Shown here: one piece after another, positions 43,601 to 50,534 of the stretch
Numbering within the stretch: the first letter of the stretch is position 1
How the letters are laid out: each line of letters starts with the position of its first letter
Assembly (NCBI RefSeq): GCF_029894425.1
Contig: NZ_JARXYJ010000001.1
Span: 6,716,501-6,780,500, forward strand
Direction: 5' to 3'
DNA length: 64,000 nt
DNA from: Streptomyces sp. SAI-127
Lineage (GTDB): Bacteria > Actinomycetota > Actinomycetes > Streptomycetales > Streptomycetaceae
Translations under genes and position numbers: made by a program
The notes under the pieces: model-generated
What the model saw: only the letters and a program-made list of their open reading frames with translations
Databases searched by the model: none
What the model was told of the DNA's origin: nothing

Positions 43601-43973
43601 CCTTCGCGGTGGGAACGGTCGCCCGGACGTAACCGAGCTTGTCGTACGTGAGGCCCACCAGGCCGCCCTTGACCGCGTCCAGCTCCTCGGCGACCTGCTC
43701 GGTCTTCCCCGGGGCGGTGGCGACCATCAGCGTGATGTTCTTGGCGCCGTCGGCCTTGGCCTCGGCGAGTGCGTCGGCGTCGTCCGAACCGAGCTTCTCG
43801 TCGGCGGACTTCAGGCCCGGGTCGGAGGCGGCGGGGGCGTCGTCCGCGGCGGCGGAGAAGGCCATGGGTATCGGCCCCGCCGCGGAGAGCGCGGCGACCA
43901 GACCGGCGGCCACCGCTATGCGCGCCACACGTCTCGCGCCCGATATCGGAGGGTGCTGGGGGGTGAGGGTCAT
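40680..43973 (-). CDS. large secreted subtilisin-like serine protease (S8)
   Basis: The 1097-residue protein has a signal peptide (RIAVAAGLVAALSAAGPIPM), an inhibitor-like propeptide and a subtilase triad: Asp212 (GILDSGVDLGHP), His390 (SEHGTHVAGI) and Ser583 (LQGTSMASPQ), with the oxyanion Asn in SAGNSGPGA. The 178-residue stretch between Asp and His is longer than usual and holds an inserted domain (RTWTAPAGSYQVNLFREAA). About 480 residues after the catalytic domain form beta-rich modules. ATG at 43973 is preferred over earlier in-frame starts since AAGGGA precedes it. It is probably an exported nutritional or developmental protease. Confidence 0.93.
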   Translation of the reverse strand: MTLTPQHPPISGARRVARIAVAAGLVAALSAAGPIPMAFSAAADDAPAASDPGLKSADEKLGSDDADALAEAKADGAKNITLMVATAPGKTEQVAEELDAVKGGLVGLTYDKLGYVRATVPTAKADSAIAAAAKLSSVHGIDVKQDIPLDDPTPSADTAKGAASKATKAYPAPSAKTPAENPYNPSFETGAVDFVEDHPKADGRGVTIGILDSGVDLGHPALQKTTTGERKIVDWVTATDPVTDGDATWRRMTTAVSGPSFTFDGRTWTAPAGSYQVNLFREAATTGGDAKGDANRDGDTTDTWGVLYDKAAGTVRVDLNNNQNFGDDTPMKPYKDGYQVGYFGTDDPSTDVAERQPFVVEIRKDVVFDAAGNKADYVNIGVIESEHGTHVAGITAAKGLFGGRMNGAAPGAKLVSSRACTWTGGCTNVALTEGMIDLVVNRGVDIVNMSIGGLPALNDGNNARAELYTRLIDTYGVQLVISAGNSGPGANTIGDPGLADKVISVGATISKATWAANYGSAVEKKYAMMPFSSRGPREDGGFTPTLSAPGAAINTTQTWLPGSPVAESGYTLPAGYSMLQGTSMASPQATGASALLLSAAKQKHLALTPATLRTALTSTADHIKGVQAYEEGAGLIDIVDAWDAIKDGATAHDYTVKAPVDTAIDQLLKTPGYGTGLYDREGGLKAGQKKTYDVTITRTSGADKAIPHELHFANNAGDTFRILGKDDVRLPLNQPVTVKVQAQPRSAGLKSAILEVDDPRTEGVDEQILTTVVVSAPVKYTYTASNTVQRNSTQSYFVTVPAGAKSLEVAIGGLKDKSQTRFIAIHPYGVPVDNTGTPYCYNNYLDGNGCKPDTRSYADPQAGVWEIEVESRRTSPLLDNPYKLDVAVYGALFDPETVTVPEAKVGTPATASWKVTNTLAAIDGKLAGGPLGSSKTARPTIAEGATQTTTVEVPAGAKSLDVAIGNVSDVSADLDLTVYDASGAVVGQAADGDSEEAVSVASPAAGTYTIEVAGYSVPAGSTAYDYQDVFFSSTLGTVTVSDAPVKLATGASTTVSGSVTALAAAPAGREFFGQVSLVNARGTVAGVGNVKIEKVTP

Positions 43974-44008
43974 CGGCATCCCTTGTAGGTAAAGGAACGA
44001 GCGGGTTG

Positions 44009-44036
44009 GTGACCGGGACCGATCGGTCCTGGTCAC
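44009..44036. promoter_or_regulatory. 28-bp palindrome in the leader of the subtilase gene
   Basis: GTGACCGGGACC (44009-44020), centre GATC, GGTCCTGGTCAC (44025-44036): one mismatch in 12 pairs. It lies 36 nt upstream of the start codon and could be an operator or an mRNA hairpin. Confidence 0.55.
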
Positions 44037-44326
44037 GGTGATCCGGAAGAAGACCCCGGATGACCGCACAGCTTTACGCATGGGAAGGATGTTTAGGGAG
44101 AGTTGACCGAATCGATATGGGTGTATGGGGAAAACCCGCGATGCCCTTTGGGGACATCGGTGAAGAGGCGTGTGAAAGCGGGCAATTCGCCTTGCGGGCC
44201 CTTTGGTTGGTCTTTCAGCTTGTTTCTTGCGAGGAGCCCCGGGCGGCCTCGCTTGGGTCGGGCGGCGCGAGGAGCGGCCGGGTCTGTGGTCCGGTCAAGG
44301 GGTCGCCACACGCCCTTGTGTGTCAC
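44037..44326. other. intergenic region between subtilase gene and tnpB element
   Basis: This stretch of about 290 bp holds the upstream region of the subtilase gene. It is less GC-rich at 44090-44150 and contains a small inverted pair around GGGGAAAACCC. I found no gene with support on either strand. Confidence 0.4.
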
Positions 44327-44390
44327 TCGTTCAGGTGATCCACTTCGAACGTGCGGTGGCCTGTCGTGCGGGTGTGTACGTTCGGTGCTT

Positions 44391-45629
44391 GTGAAGCTGG
44401 TGGTGCAGGTCAGGCTGCTGCCGACGCCCGAGCAGGCGGCGGCACTGGAGGCAACCCTGCACGCCTGCAACGAGGCCGCCTCCTGGGTGAGCAATGTGGC
44501 CCTCGCGCGCGGGGAGTTCAAGAACTTCGCCCTGCGCCAGCACACCTACGACACCGTCAAGTCCCGCTGGGGGCTGGGCGCCCAGGCAGCCCAGCACGTC
44601 ATCAAGAAGACGTGCGATGCGTACACCACACTGAAAGCGAACCTGAAGTCCGGAAACCTCGGCAGGCCCGGCTCCCAGCGCTACCGCCGGGCCACCGAGA
44701 AGCCGATCTCCTTCCGCCCGCAGGGTGCGCAACCCTACGACGACCGCATGCTGTCCTGGCAGATCCCTGGCCGCACGGTCTCGATCTGGACCACCGCCGG
44801 GCGGGTCAAGAGCGTGGCATTCACCGCTTCCGCGGAGCAGCTGGCCACCCTGGCCCTGTACCGCAAGGGCGAGTCCGACCTGCTGGAGCGGGACGGCATG
44901 TGGTTCCTGAACGCCACCTGCGAAGTCCCCCAAGCGCCGCTGAACACGGAGCCGGTGGACTTCCTCGGGATCGACCTGGGCATCGTGAACATCGCCACCA
45001 CCTCCGACGGCGAGATCCTGGCCGGGCGCGAGCTCAACCGGCTCCGCACGCGCGAGCGCAGCCTGCGTGCCAAGCTGCAGAAGAAGAGCACCCCGTCCGC
45101 CAAGCGCCGGCTGAGGAAGCGGCGGCGCAAGGAGGCGCGGCGGGCGAAGGACATCAACCACAAGATCGCGAAACATGTGGTGGCCGAGGCAGAACGCACC
45201 GGTCGCGGGATCGCCCTGGAGGATCTGACGGGGATCCGCGAGCGGGTACGGCTTCGCAAGCCCCAACGGGCCACCCATTCCAGCTGGGCCTTCCACCAGC
45301 TGGGGCAGTTCATCGCGTACAAGGCCCGCCGCGCGGGGGTGCCGGTGGTGCACGTCGATCCGGCGTACACCTCCCGCACCTGCGCCGAATGCGGCCACAT
45401 CGACAAGGCGAACCGCATCTCCCAGGCCTGGTTCACGTGCCGGAGCTGCGGATTCGTTGATCACGCAGACAGCAACAGCTCCCGCAACATCCGCGCCAGA
45501 GCGTGGGAGTTGTGGCGACGCGGGGCCCAGTCAACGGCCCCTGCCCCGCCCCGGACACCTCGGGGCGGTACTGGACGCAAACGCAGCATCACCGCCAGTG
45601 ATGCCCGTTGTGCAAGCCCGGCGCTTTAG
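44391..45629 (+). CDS. tnpB: TnpB RNA-guided nuclease (IS605 OrfB)
   Basis: The 412-residue protein is full length. It has the N-terminal RLLPTPEQ block, a RuvC-type catalytic triad at Asp195 (GIDLGIVN), Glu277 (GIALEDL) and Asp360 (DHADSNSSRNI), and a zinc finger Cys331/334/350/353. GTG at 44391 is the likely start (GTG 44385 is possible). TnpB proteins are guided by an omega RNA made from the element's right end, with the guide read from flanking DNA. Its stop codon overlaps the stop codon of the convergent phosphoesterase gene (45626-45629). All key residues are intact. Confidence 0.95.
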   Translation: MKLVVQVRLLPTPEQAAALEATLHACNEAASWVSNVALARGEFKNFALRQHTYDTVKSRWGLGAQAAQHVIKKTCDAYTTLKANLKSGNLGRPGSQRYRRATEKPISFRPQGAQPYDDRMLSWQIPGRTVSIWTTAGRVKSVAFTASAEQLATLALYRKGESDLLERDGMWFLNATCEVPQAPLNTEPVDFLGIDLGIVNIATTSDGEILAGRELNRLRTRERSLRAKLQKKSTPSAKRRLRKRRRKEARRAKDINHKIAKHVVAEAERTGRGIALEDLTGIRERVRLRKPQRATHSSWAFHQLGQFIAYKARRAGVPVVHVDPAYTSRTCAECGHIDKANRISQAWFTCRSCGFVDHADSNSSRNIRARAWELWRRGAQSTAPAPPRTPRGGTGRKRSITASDARCASPAL

Positions 45630-45644
45630 CGTTGGGCAGTTGAC
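45560..45644 (+). ncRNA. putative omega-RNA region of the tnpB element
   Basis: By analogy with known TnpB systems the 3' end of tnpB plus the right end form the guide RNA scaffold. This segment is also what the 231-bp derivative retains, which supports a structural role. The guide would start at 45645. Transcription is not shown by sequence alone. Confidence 0.5.
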
Positions 45645-47404
45645 CCCTTCTTCAGTACCAGCTCCGTGTTCCGGTCCCCCGAGCCGCCGCCGAGCTTGTT
45701 GCTGGAACCGGGGGCGTTGTAGGCCAGTTCGCGGTAGAGGGCCGCGAGGCCGGTCTGGGAGAGGTCGGCGAAGTCGGTGCGGTGGGGGGCCGCGGACTCG
45801 ACCAGGGTGGTGAAGACCGAGATCGTGCCGTCCTTGTTGTCGGTCAGCTCGATGACCCGGGCGAGGTGCGGGAAGTCGATGTGGGAGGCGGTGGAGATCT
45901 CCCAGAAGGAACGGCCGTCGGGGGCGGAATGGGCGGTGATCACATTGCGGTGGATGTGGCCGTTGACCCAGGCGAGGACGTTGCGGTGACTGGCGAGGAG
46001 GGCGACGACGTCCTGGCCGCCGTACCGCCGCTCGCCCGGGTGGGCCGGGTCGGGGCGGGTGTTGTCCATCGAGTCGCTGGTGTGGTGACTGAAGACGACC
46101 ACGTAGGAGTCCTTGTTCTCCCGCAGCGTCCGGTCCAGCCACCGGAGTTGCTTGGCGCCGATGGACCCCTGGTAGTGACCGCCCGGGTCGGTGGTGTCGA
46201 GGCTGACGCCGATGACGTCGTCGGCGATGCGGAAGCTGTAGTACTGGGTGCCCGCGTCGAGGTTGGCGGTGGAGTAGCCGTGGCCGACCGGGCCCACGCC
46301 CCGGTGCGCGGGGTCGAGGTGGGCCGCGAGGTAGTCGCGGGCGGTGTAGGGGGCGCGCCGCTCGTCGGGGGTGACCGAGCGCATGTTCCGGGCGTGCGCC
46401 TTGAGCAGGTCGCGGAAGGCGTGGCCCTGGGGGTCACTGGCCTTCCTGATCATGTCCTGGAGCTTCTTCGACTCGGACGCGGGCAGCGACATGAGCTTCT
46501 TGCCGCCGACGGCGTATTCGGCGAGCCAGGAGTCGCCGTGGCCGTAGCAGCCAAGCGGCAGGCTGTCGTGGTTGCCGACCGTGGAGTACCAGGGGATGTT
46601 GAGGCCGGGGCTGTTGAGCTCCCGGATCGCGGCGGCCAGATAGCCCGTCAGGTGCGGGAAGCCGAGCTGCTTGTCGGCGTCGCGGGTGCTCGAGTCGGGC
46701 TGCCAGTACTGCTTGAGGCCGCTGTTCTGGACGCCCTCGTAGTGGCGCGGGTCCCCGGAGTTGGGGGTGATGCGGCCGCCGCTCATGACGGTGAGGAACC
46801 AGTCCAGCTCGGTGCGGGAGTTGTTGTCGGTGTTGTCGCCGGTCGTCATCGCGAACTGGAGCGGGGCGCCGGTGGCGGGGGCGCCCCGCAGCGCGTTGAT
46901 CCGCTCGACGAGCGAGATCGCGCCCGGCACGGTCAGCGCCTCCTGGGGCCGCCAGGCGTGCACATCGGTCGAGCGCAGGTACTCCAGGCGCAACGGGTGC
47001 TGGCTGTCCATCAGATGCAGGTCGGTGAGCTGCACGAACGCGGCCAGCGGGGTACGGCGGCCGGCCCGCCCGGCCTTCGGGGCGGCGAGGTCGGAACGCA
47101 CCTTGCGGCTCCAGCCGGCGCCGTCGCCCAGCCGCCGGTAGCCGGAGCTCGTGCGCGGGGCGGCGATCGAGGCGACGGTGGTGCCGCGGGTGTAGGGGGC
47201 GAGGGGGGCCTCGACCGGAGCGGCCTTGTGGACGGACTGGGCCACCGGCGCCTCGGCGTGGCCTGCGGTCGTCGCGGCCTGGCTGTCGGTGGGCCGCAGG
47301 GCGTAGCCGACGCCCGTGGAGACGGCGGCCGCGCCTGCGGCGGCGAGGACGGTGCGGCGGTGGACCCCCAGCGTGGTGCTGGCGACAGAGCGTATGCGCG
47401 ACAT
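45626..47404 (-). CDS. Tat-exported metallophosphoesterase (TIGR03767 type)
   Basis: The 592-residue protein has a twin-arginine signal (VHRRTVLAAAGAAAVSTG) and a calcineurin-like metal site: LTDLHLMD, TTGDNTDNN, TVGNHDSLP, FSHHTSD and NGHIHRN. ATG at 47404 follows GGGGAG by eight bases. The last five residues, STAQR and stop, are encoded by the right end of the tnpB element, so the native C-terminus has been replaced. It hydrolyses phosphoesters outside the cell membrane; the natural substrate is unknown. Confidence 0.92.
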   Translation of the reverse strand: MSRIRSVASTTLGVHRRTVLAAAGAAAVSTGVGYALRPTDSQAATTAGHAEAPVAQSVHKAAPVEAPLAPYTRGTTVASIAAPRTSSGYRRLGDGAGWSRKVRSDLAAPKAGRAGRRTPLAAFVQLTDLHLMDSQHPLRLEYLRSTDVHAWRPQEALTVPGAISLVERINALRGAPATGAPLQFAMTTGDNTDNNSRTELDWFLTVMSGGRITPNSGDPRHYEGVQNSGLKQYWQPDSSTRDADKQLGFPHLTGYLAAAIRELNSPGLNIPWYSTVGNHDSLPLGCYGHGDSWLAEYAVGGKKLMSLPASESKKLQDMIRKASDPQGHAFRDLLKAHARNMRSVTPDERRAPYTARDYLAAHLDPAHRGVGPVGHGYSTANLDAGTQYYSFRIADDVIGVSLDTTDPGGHYQGSIGAKQLRWLDRTLRENKDSYVVVFSHHTSDSMDNTRPDPAHPGERRYGGQDVVALLASHRNVLAWVNGHIHRNVITAHSAPDGRSFWEISTASHIDFPHLARVIELTDNKDGTISVFTTLVESAAPHRTDFADLSQTGLAALYRELAYNAPGSSNKLGGGSGDRNTELVLKKGSTAQR

Positions 47405-47635
47405 GGCGCGATCTCCCCGAGTGCGAACTGCGTCGGCAGTGGTCGCGGGAGTCGCCGGTGCGAATTTCCCGCTCGCTCTGGATGCTTGGCACCGGGAATG
47501 ACCTGCGCGTGAACGAGACGGCAACGCGCAACGCCGATCACCGTACGTCGATCTTGGGCCACCCTGCGCGTTCGGGAGCGCTCGTCGAACGGCCCGAGGG
47601 CGGTCACTCCGTGTTCATCTTGCGGGGTACGACAC

Positions 47636-48082
47636 CTATTCCGCGGGCCGCCCGGCCATCGGCCGCTCCCGCCACAGCCGCAGGCCGAAGTCGACCAGCG
47701 GCACCCGGTTCAGCCCGGGTACCGCGTCGAGGTCGTGCCACTGGGCCATGTCCGTGGAGCCGCCGACCTCGAACCGCAGCTCGCCGCCGGTGATGCGGGC
47801 CTCGTACACGAGCCCCACGCCGTGGTGGTCGACGGTGCGGCCGAAGCGGCGGCGGAGCGGGGGCCGGTGGGACCTGACACCGAGCAGGCCGGTGGCCTCG
47901 ACGCGGTAGCCCGTCTCCTCCTCCACCTCCCGCAGGACGGTGTCGTGGGGGTCCTCACCGTGCTCCATGCCGCCGCCCGGCAGCGTCCACTCCGGCCGGC
48001 CGCCGTCGATCCAGCGGGCGAGCAGGATCTGTCCGTCGCGGACGCATATGGCGTAGGCCGCCACCCTCAACGTCTTGCGCAT
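47636..48082 (-). CDS. NUDIX hydrolase
   Basis: The 148-residue protein has a full Nudix box (GGGMEHGEDPHDTVLREV followed by EEETGY) and the flanking LPGG motif (EWTLPGGGM). It hydrolyses nucleotide-linked diphosphates. It lies 9 nt from the start of the PNPOx-like gene's 3' end and runs in the same direction, so it may be part of that operon. 231 bp without features separate it from the phosphoesterase gene. Confidence 0.9.
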   Translation of the reverse strand: MRKTLRVAAYAICVRDGQILLARWIDGGRPEWTLPGGGMEHGEDPHDTVLREVEEETGYRVEATGLLGVRSHRPPLRRRFGRTVDHHGVGLVYEARITGGELRFEVGGSTDMAQWHDLDAVPGLNRVPLVDFGLRLWRERPMAGRPAE

Positions 48083-48091
48083 AGGAGGAAG

Positions 48092-48973
48092 TTAGTGCGC
48101 CGGGTCCGGATTGGCCGGTGAGTATTCGGGCGCGGACCAGCGCAGGGGGAGCGCCGACGGGGTCTCGACGGTCTCCCGTACGGTGAAGCGGACCCTGCGG
48201 TCCTCGCCGAACTCGGTGCTCGCCTCGCCGGTCAGCTGGAGGGCCGTGCCGGTCGTCCAGTCGAGGAACAGCAGGCCGGCCCGGGGATCGGCGGCGAGGT
48301 TGCCGAGGGTCAGGAACATCGAGTTGCCCGGGTAGTCGCGCCAGCTGAGCTCGCCCGGTGAATCGACGCGCACGAAGCCGGGGTTGCCGCCCCGGTGGCT
48401 GACGTCGGCGCCGCCCTCGTGCACGGTGGCCAGGAAGAAGGTGTCGGCCGCCGACACGAACTCGGCCTGTTCCGGGGTGAGTTCACCGCCGTGCCGTGTC
48501 TCGCCCCGGTGCCGGTCGGCCACGACCTCGTACGACGTCCTCCTCTGCAGGTACTTCGGGCAGTTCGAGAACACCTGGTCGGCCTCGATCGCGAACCCCC
48601 GTGCGGTGGGCCCGAGTCGGCCGTTGAGGCGCATACGGCGGCGGGTGCGGGGGTCGAGGGCGATCGTGCCGACGGGTGTGCCGGGCGTGGTGAAGGCGGT
48701 GGCGAGGGGGTCGGCCGGGGACCAGCCGCCGGTGACGGAGATCCGCTGCGGGCCCGTCGCCCGGACGAAGCCCGGCGCCCCGGTGAGCGGCGACGCCCAG
48801 ACCCGGCCCGTCGAGGGGTCGGCGGCGCCGGCGACCAGCAGCGGCTGGAGCTCCAGGAAGGCCGCGGCGACCTCCCGGATGCCCCGGCCGACGGAGCGGC
48901 CCACATGATCGGCCTGCTCGCGCACTCCCACCCGGTCCTGCACGGCCCGCGAGCCCGCGTGATAGACCCCCAT
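48092..48973 (-). CDS. pyridoxamine 5'-phosphate oxidase-like flavin-binding protein
   Basis: The 293-residue protein contains a split-barrel PNPOx fold (FVSAADTFFLATVHEGGADV, GNPGFVRVD, YPGNSMFLTLGNL, RAGLLFLDW) in its C-terminal half and a related N-terminal half. It is probably an FMN- or F420-binding oxidoreductase. ATG at 48973 lies two bases after the stop of the VOC gene, so the pair is translationally coupled. Confidence 0.88.
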   Translation of the reverse strand: MGVYHAGSRAVQDRVGVREQADHVGRSVGRGIREVAAAFLELQPLLVAGAADPSTGRVWASPLTGAPGFVRATGPQRISVTGGWSPADPLATAFTTPGTPVGTIALDPRTRRRMRLNGRLGPTARGFAIEADQVFSNCPKYLQRRTSYEVVADRHRGETRHGGELTPEQAEFVSAADTFFLATVHEGGADVSHRGGNPGFVRVDSPGELSWRDYPGNSMFLTLGNLAADPRAGLLFLDWTTGTALQLTGEASTEFGEDRRVRFTVRETVETPSALPLRWSAPEYSPANPDPAH

Positions 48974-48975
48974 GG

Positions 48976-49419
48976 CTAGAAGAACCCGCAGGTCGGAGCC
49001 GTACCGGAGGGGGCCGGGGCCTCCTCGGCGCCGCTCGGCACGGAGATCTCCAGGCGGGTGCCGTCGGGGTCGTGGAAGAAGATGCCGCCCGACCCCGCGC
49101 CCTCGCGGTGGGCGACCACGCCGTCGTAGGCGAAGTCCACCCCGTACGCCCGCAGCGCCTCCTCGTACTCCCTCACCTTCTCGATCGTGTCCGCTTCCAG
49201 GGCGAGGTGGTGCAGGCCCGCGCGCTCGGCGGCGTACGGCTGCTCGGCCTGCTGCCAGAGGGTGAGGACGAGGTTCTCGCCGTCGCCGAGGAAGGCGTAG
49301 CGACGGCCTTCCTCCTTGCCCTCGGCGAGTGGCGTGAAGCCGAGGACGTCCCGGTAGAAGGCGAGCGAACGGTCGAGGTCGGTGACGTTCAGGCCGATGT
49401 GGCCGGTGCGCAAGGTCAC
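48976..49419 (-). CDS. VOC-family (glyoxalase/dioxygenase superfamily) protein
   Basis: The 147-residue protein begins TGHIGLNVTDLDRSLAFYRD and ends with the metal-ligand region FFHDPDGTRLEIS, the vicinal oxygen chelate pattern. It is divergent from the CGNR regulator gene with two perfect palindromes between them, suggesting control by that regulator. Such genes often protect against reactive aldehydes or antibiotics. Confidence 0.9.
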   Translation of the reverse strand: MTLRTGHIGLNVTDLDRSLAFYRDVLGFTPLAEGKEEGRRYAFLGDGENLVLTLWQQAEQPYAAERAGLHHLALEADTIEKVREYEEALRAYGVDFAYDGVVAHREGAGSGGIFFHDPDGTRLEISVPSGAEEAPAPSGTAPTCGFF

Positions 49420-49453
49420 GGCTGTCCCCTTCAGCTTGGAAGACTCGCATGTT

Positions 49454-49481
49454 TAACCCTTGTAGATGACTTTAAGGGTTA
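49454..49481. promoter_or_regulatory. palindrome 1 in VOC/CGNR divergent promoter
   Basis: TAACCCTT (49454-49461) and AAGGGTTA (49474-49481) form a perfect 8-bp inverted repeat with a 12-bp spacer, a regulator-site geometry of just over two helical turns. Confidence 0.6.
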
Positions 49482-49495
49482 GGAGCGGAGGATGC

Positions 49496-49521
49496 AACCG
49501 GTCACGTACTCTTGACCGGTT
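49496..49521. promoter_or_regulatory. palindrome 2 in VOC/CGNR divergent promoter
   Basis: AACCGGTCA (49496-49504) and TGACCGGTT (49513-49521) form a perfect 9-bp inverted repeat with an 8-bp spacer, just upstream of the CGNR gene start. Confidence 0.65.
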
Positions 49522-49542
49522 AGTACGGAAGGGAGCCCCCAC

Positions 49543-50100
49543 ATGCCCGTCACCCGCGACCCCCGCCCGCTCACCGGCGAGCCGCTCGCGCTCGACCTGC
49601 TCAATACGCGGTGGATGAGCGAGGGAACCCTCCAGGACCTCCTCACCGACGTGGACGGGCTCGCGGCGTGGCTCGACTTGACCGGACTCAGCGGCGGTTA
49701 CACCCCCGACGGCAGGATGCTGCGGCACGTCCAGCAGGCCCGGGACGCCCTGCGCACGGCGGTGGACGGGTCACTCGAGAAGGGGGCACCCCTGGTCGAC
49801 GCCGTGCTGGAGCACGGGCGGGTCCGGGTCTCTCTCACCGCGCAAGGGCCCGTCGAGCGGGCCGAGTTGAGCGACCCCGGCTGGGGACCCGCCTGGCTCG
49901 CCGCGCGCAACTACCTGGAGCTGCTCGCCGCCGCGCCGGACCGGATCCGGTCATGCGCCCACGACTCGTGCGTGCTCCACTTCTTCGACACGTCGAGGAA
50001 CGGCACCCGGCGCTGGTGCTCGATGGCGACCTGCGGCAACCGCGCGAAGGCGTCCCGGCATTACGCGCGCAGCAAGGACGTGTCAACTGCCCAGCGCTAA
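49543..50100 (+). CDS. CGNR zinc-finger (ABATE-domain) regulator with element-derived C-terminus
   Basis: The 185-residue protein has an N-terminal ABATE ligand domain (PLTGEPLALDLLNTRW) and the C-terminal CGNR zinc finger (CAHDSCVLHFFDTSRNGTRR, WCSMATCGNRAKASRHYAR). It probably acts as a stress- or ligand-responsive transcription factor. Family members end shortly after the HYAR segment; here KDV is followed by STAQR and a stop that belong to the 231-bp tnpB-derived element. The DNA-binding cysteines are intact, so function is probably kept. Confidence 0.88.
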   Translation: MPVTRDPRPLTGEPLALDLLNTRWMSEGTLQDLLTDVDGLAAWLDLTGLSGGYTPDGRMLRHVQQARDALRTAVDGSLEKGAPLVDAVLEHGRVRVSLTAQGPVERAELSDPGWGPAWLAARNYLELLAAAPDRIRSCAHDSCVLHFFDTSRNGTRRWCSMATCGNRAKASRHYARSKDVSTAQR

Positions 50101-50312
50101 AGCGCCGGGCTTGCACAATGGGCATCACTGGCGGCGATGCTGGGTTTGCGTCCAGTCCTGCCCCGAGGTGTCAGGCGTGCAGGGTCGTTTCCGGTGCCGC
50201 CGCCTGCTCGGGCGTCGGCAGCAATCTGAACTGCACCACCAGCGTCACAAGCACCAAACGCACACACCCGCACGACAGGCCACCGCACGTTCGAAGTGGA
50301 TCACCTGAACGA
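50082..50312 (-). mobile_element. 231-bp deletion derivative of the tnpB element
   Basis: In reverse orientation this segment carries both ends of the 44.3-kb element: the right-end region (about 90 bp) at 50082-50170 and the left end plus about 28 tnpB codons at 50180-50312, joined by a deletion of about 1.1 kb. The TCAC target tetranucleotide (GTGA at 50313-50316 on this strand) is conserved. The two copies differ at several per cent of positions, so they are not a very recent pair. It resembles a non-autonomous element that keeps the guide-RNA end. Confidence 0.85.
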
Positions 50313-50534
50313 GTGAACGAGCCGTCTCGCGTCGCGGTCTCCGCCGGAGGTGACCCACGGCAGCTCCGCGCCGCGCCCTTGACGATGCGATTCCTCCCGG
50401 GCGTCACTGCCGATGCCCTTGCAAGAATTAGCTGAAACCGGCTCAACCAGCCGTACTCACCTCAACCTTCCCCCTCCGCCGCGGGTCTCTCCCGCCGATC
50501 ACGCTCGCCGAGCGTGCCCGAACAGGGGGAAGAC

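Larger units (their letters stand above)
44327..45644 (+). mobile_element. IS200/IS605-type element carrying tnpB only
   Basis: Ends were set by comparison with the shortened copy at 50.1 kb: shared sequence begins after TCAC (44323-44326), the presumed target/TAM tetranucleotide, and ends at CAGTTGAC (45637-45644). There are no terminal inverted repeats and no target duplication, as expected for this family. No tnpA transposase is present, so movement would need one in trans. Confidence 0.8.

Noticed and set aside
44037..44326. A truncated gene interrupted by the tnpB element
   Set aside because: No frame in this stretch shows a recognisable protein pattern or continues on the far side of the element, where the phosphoesterase gene ends.
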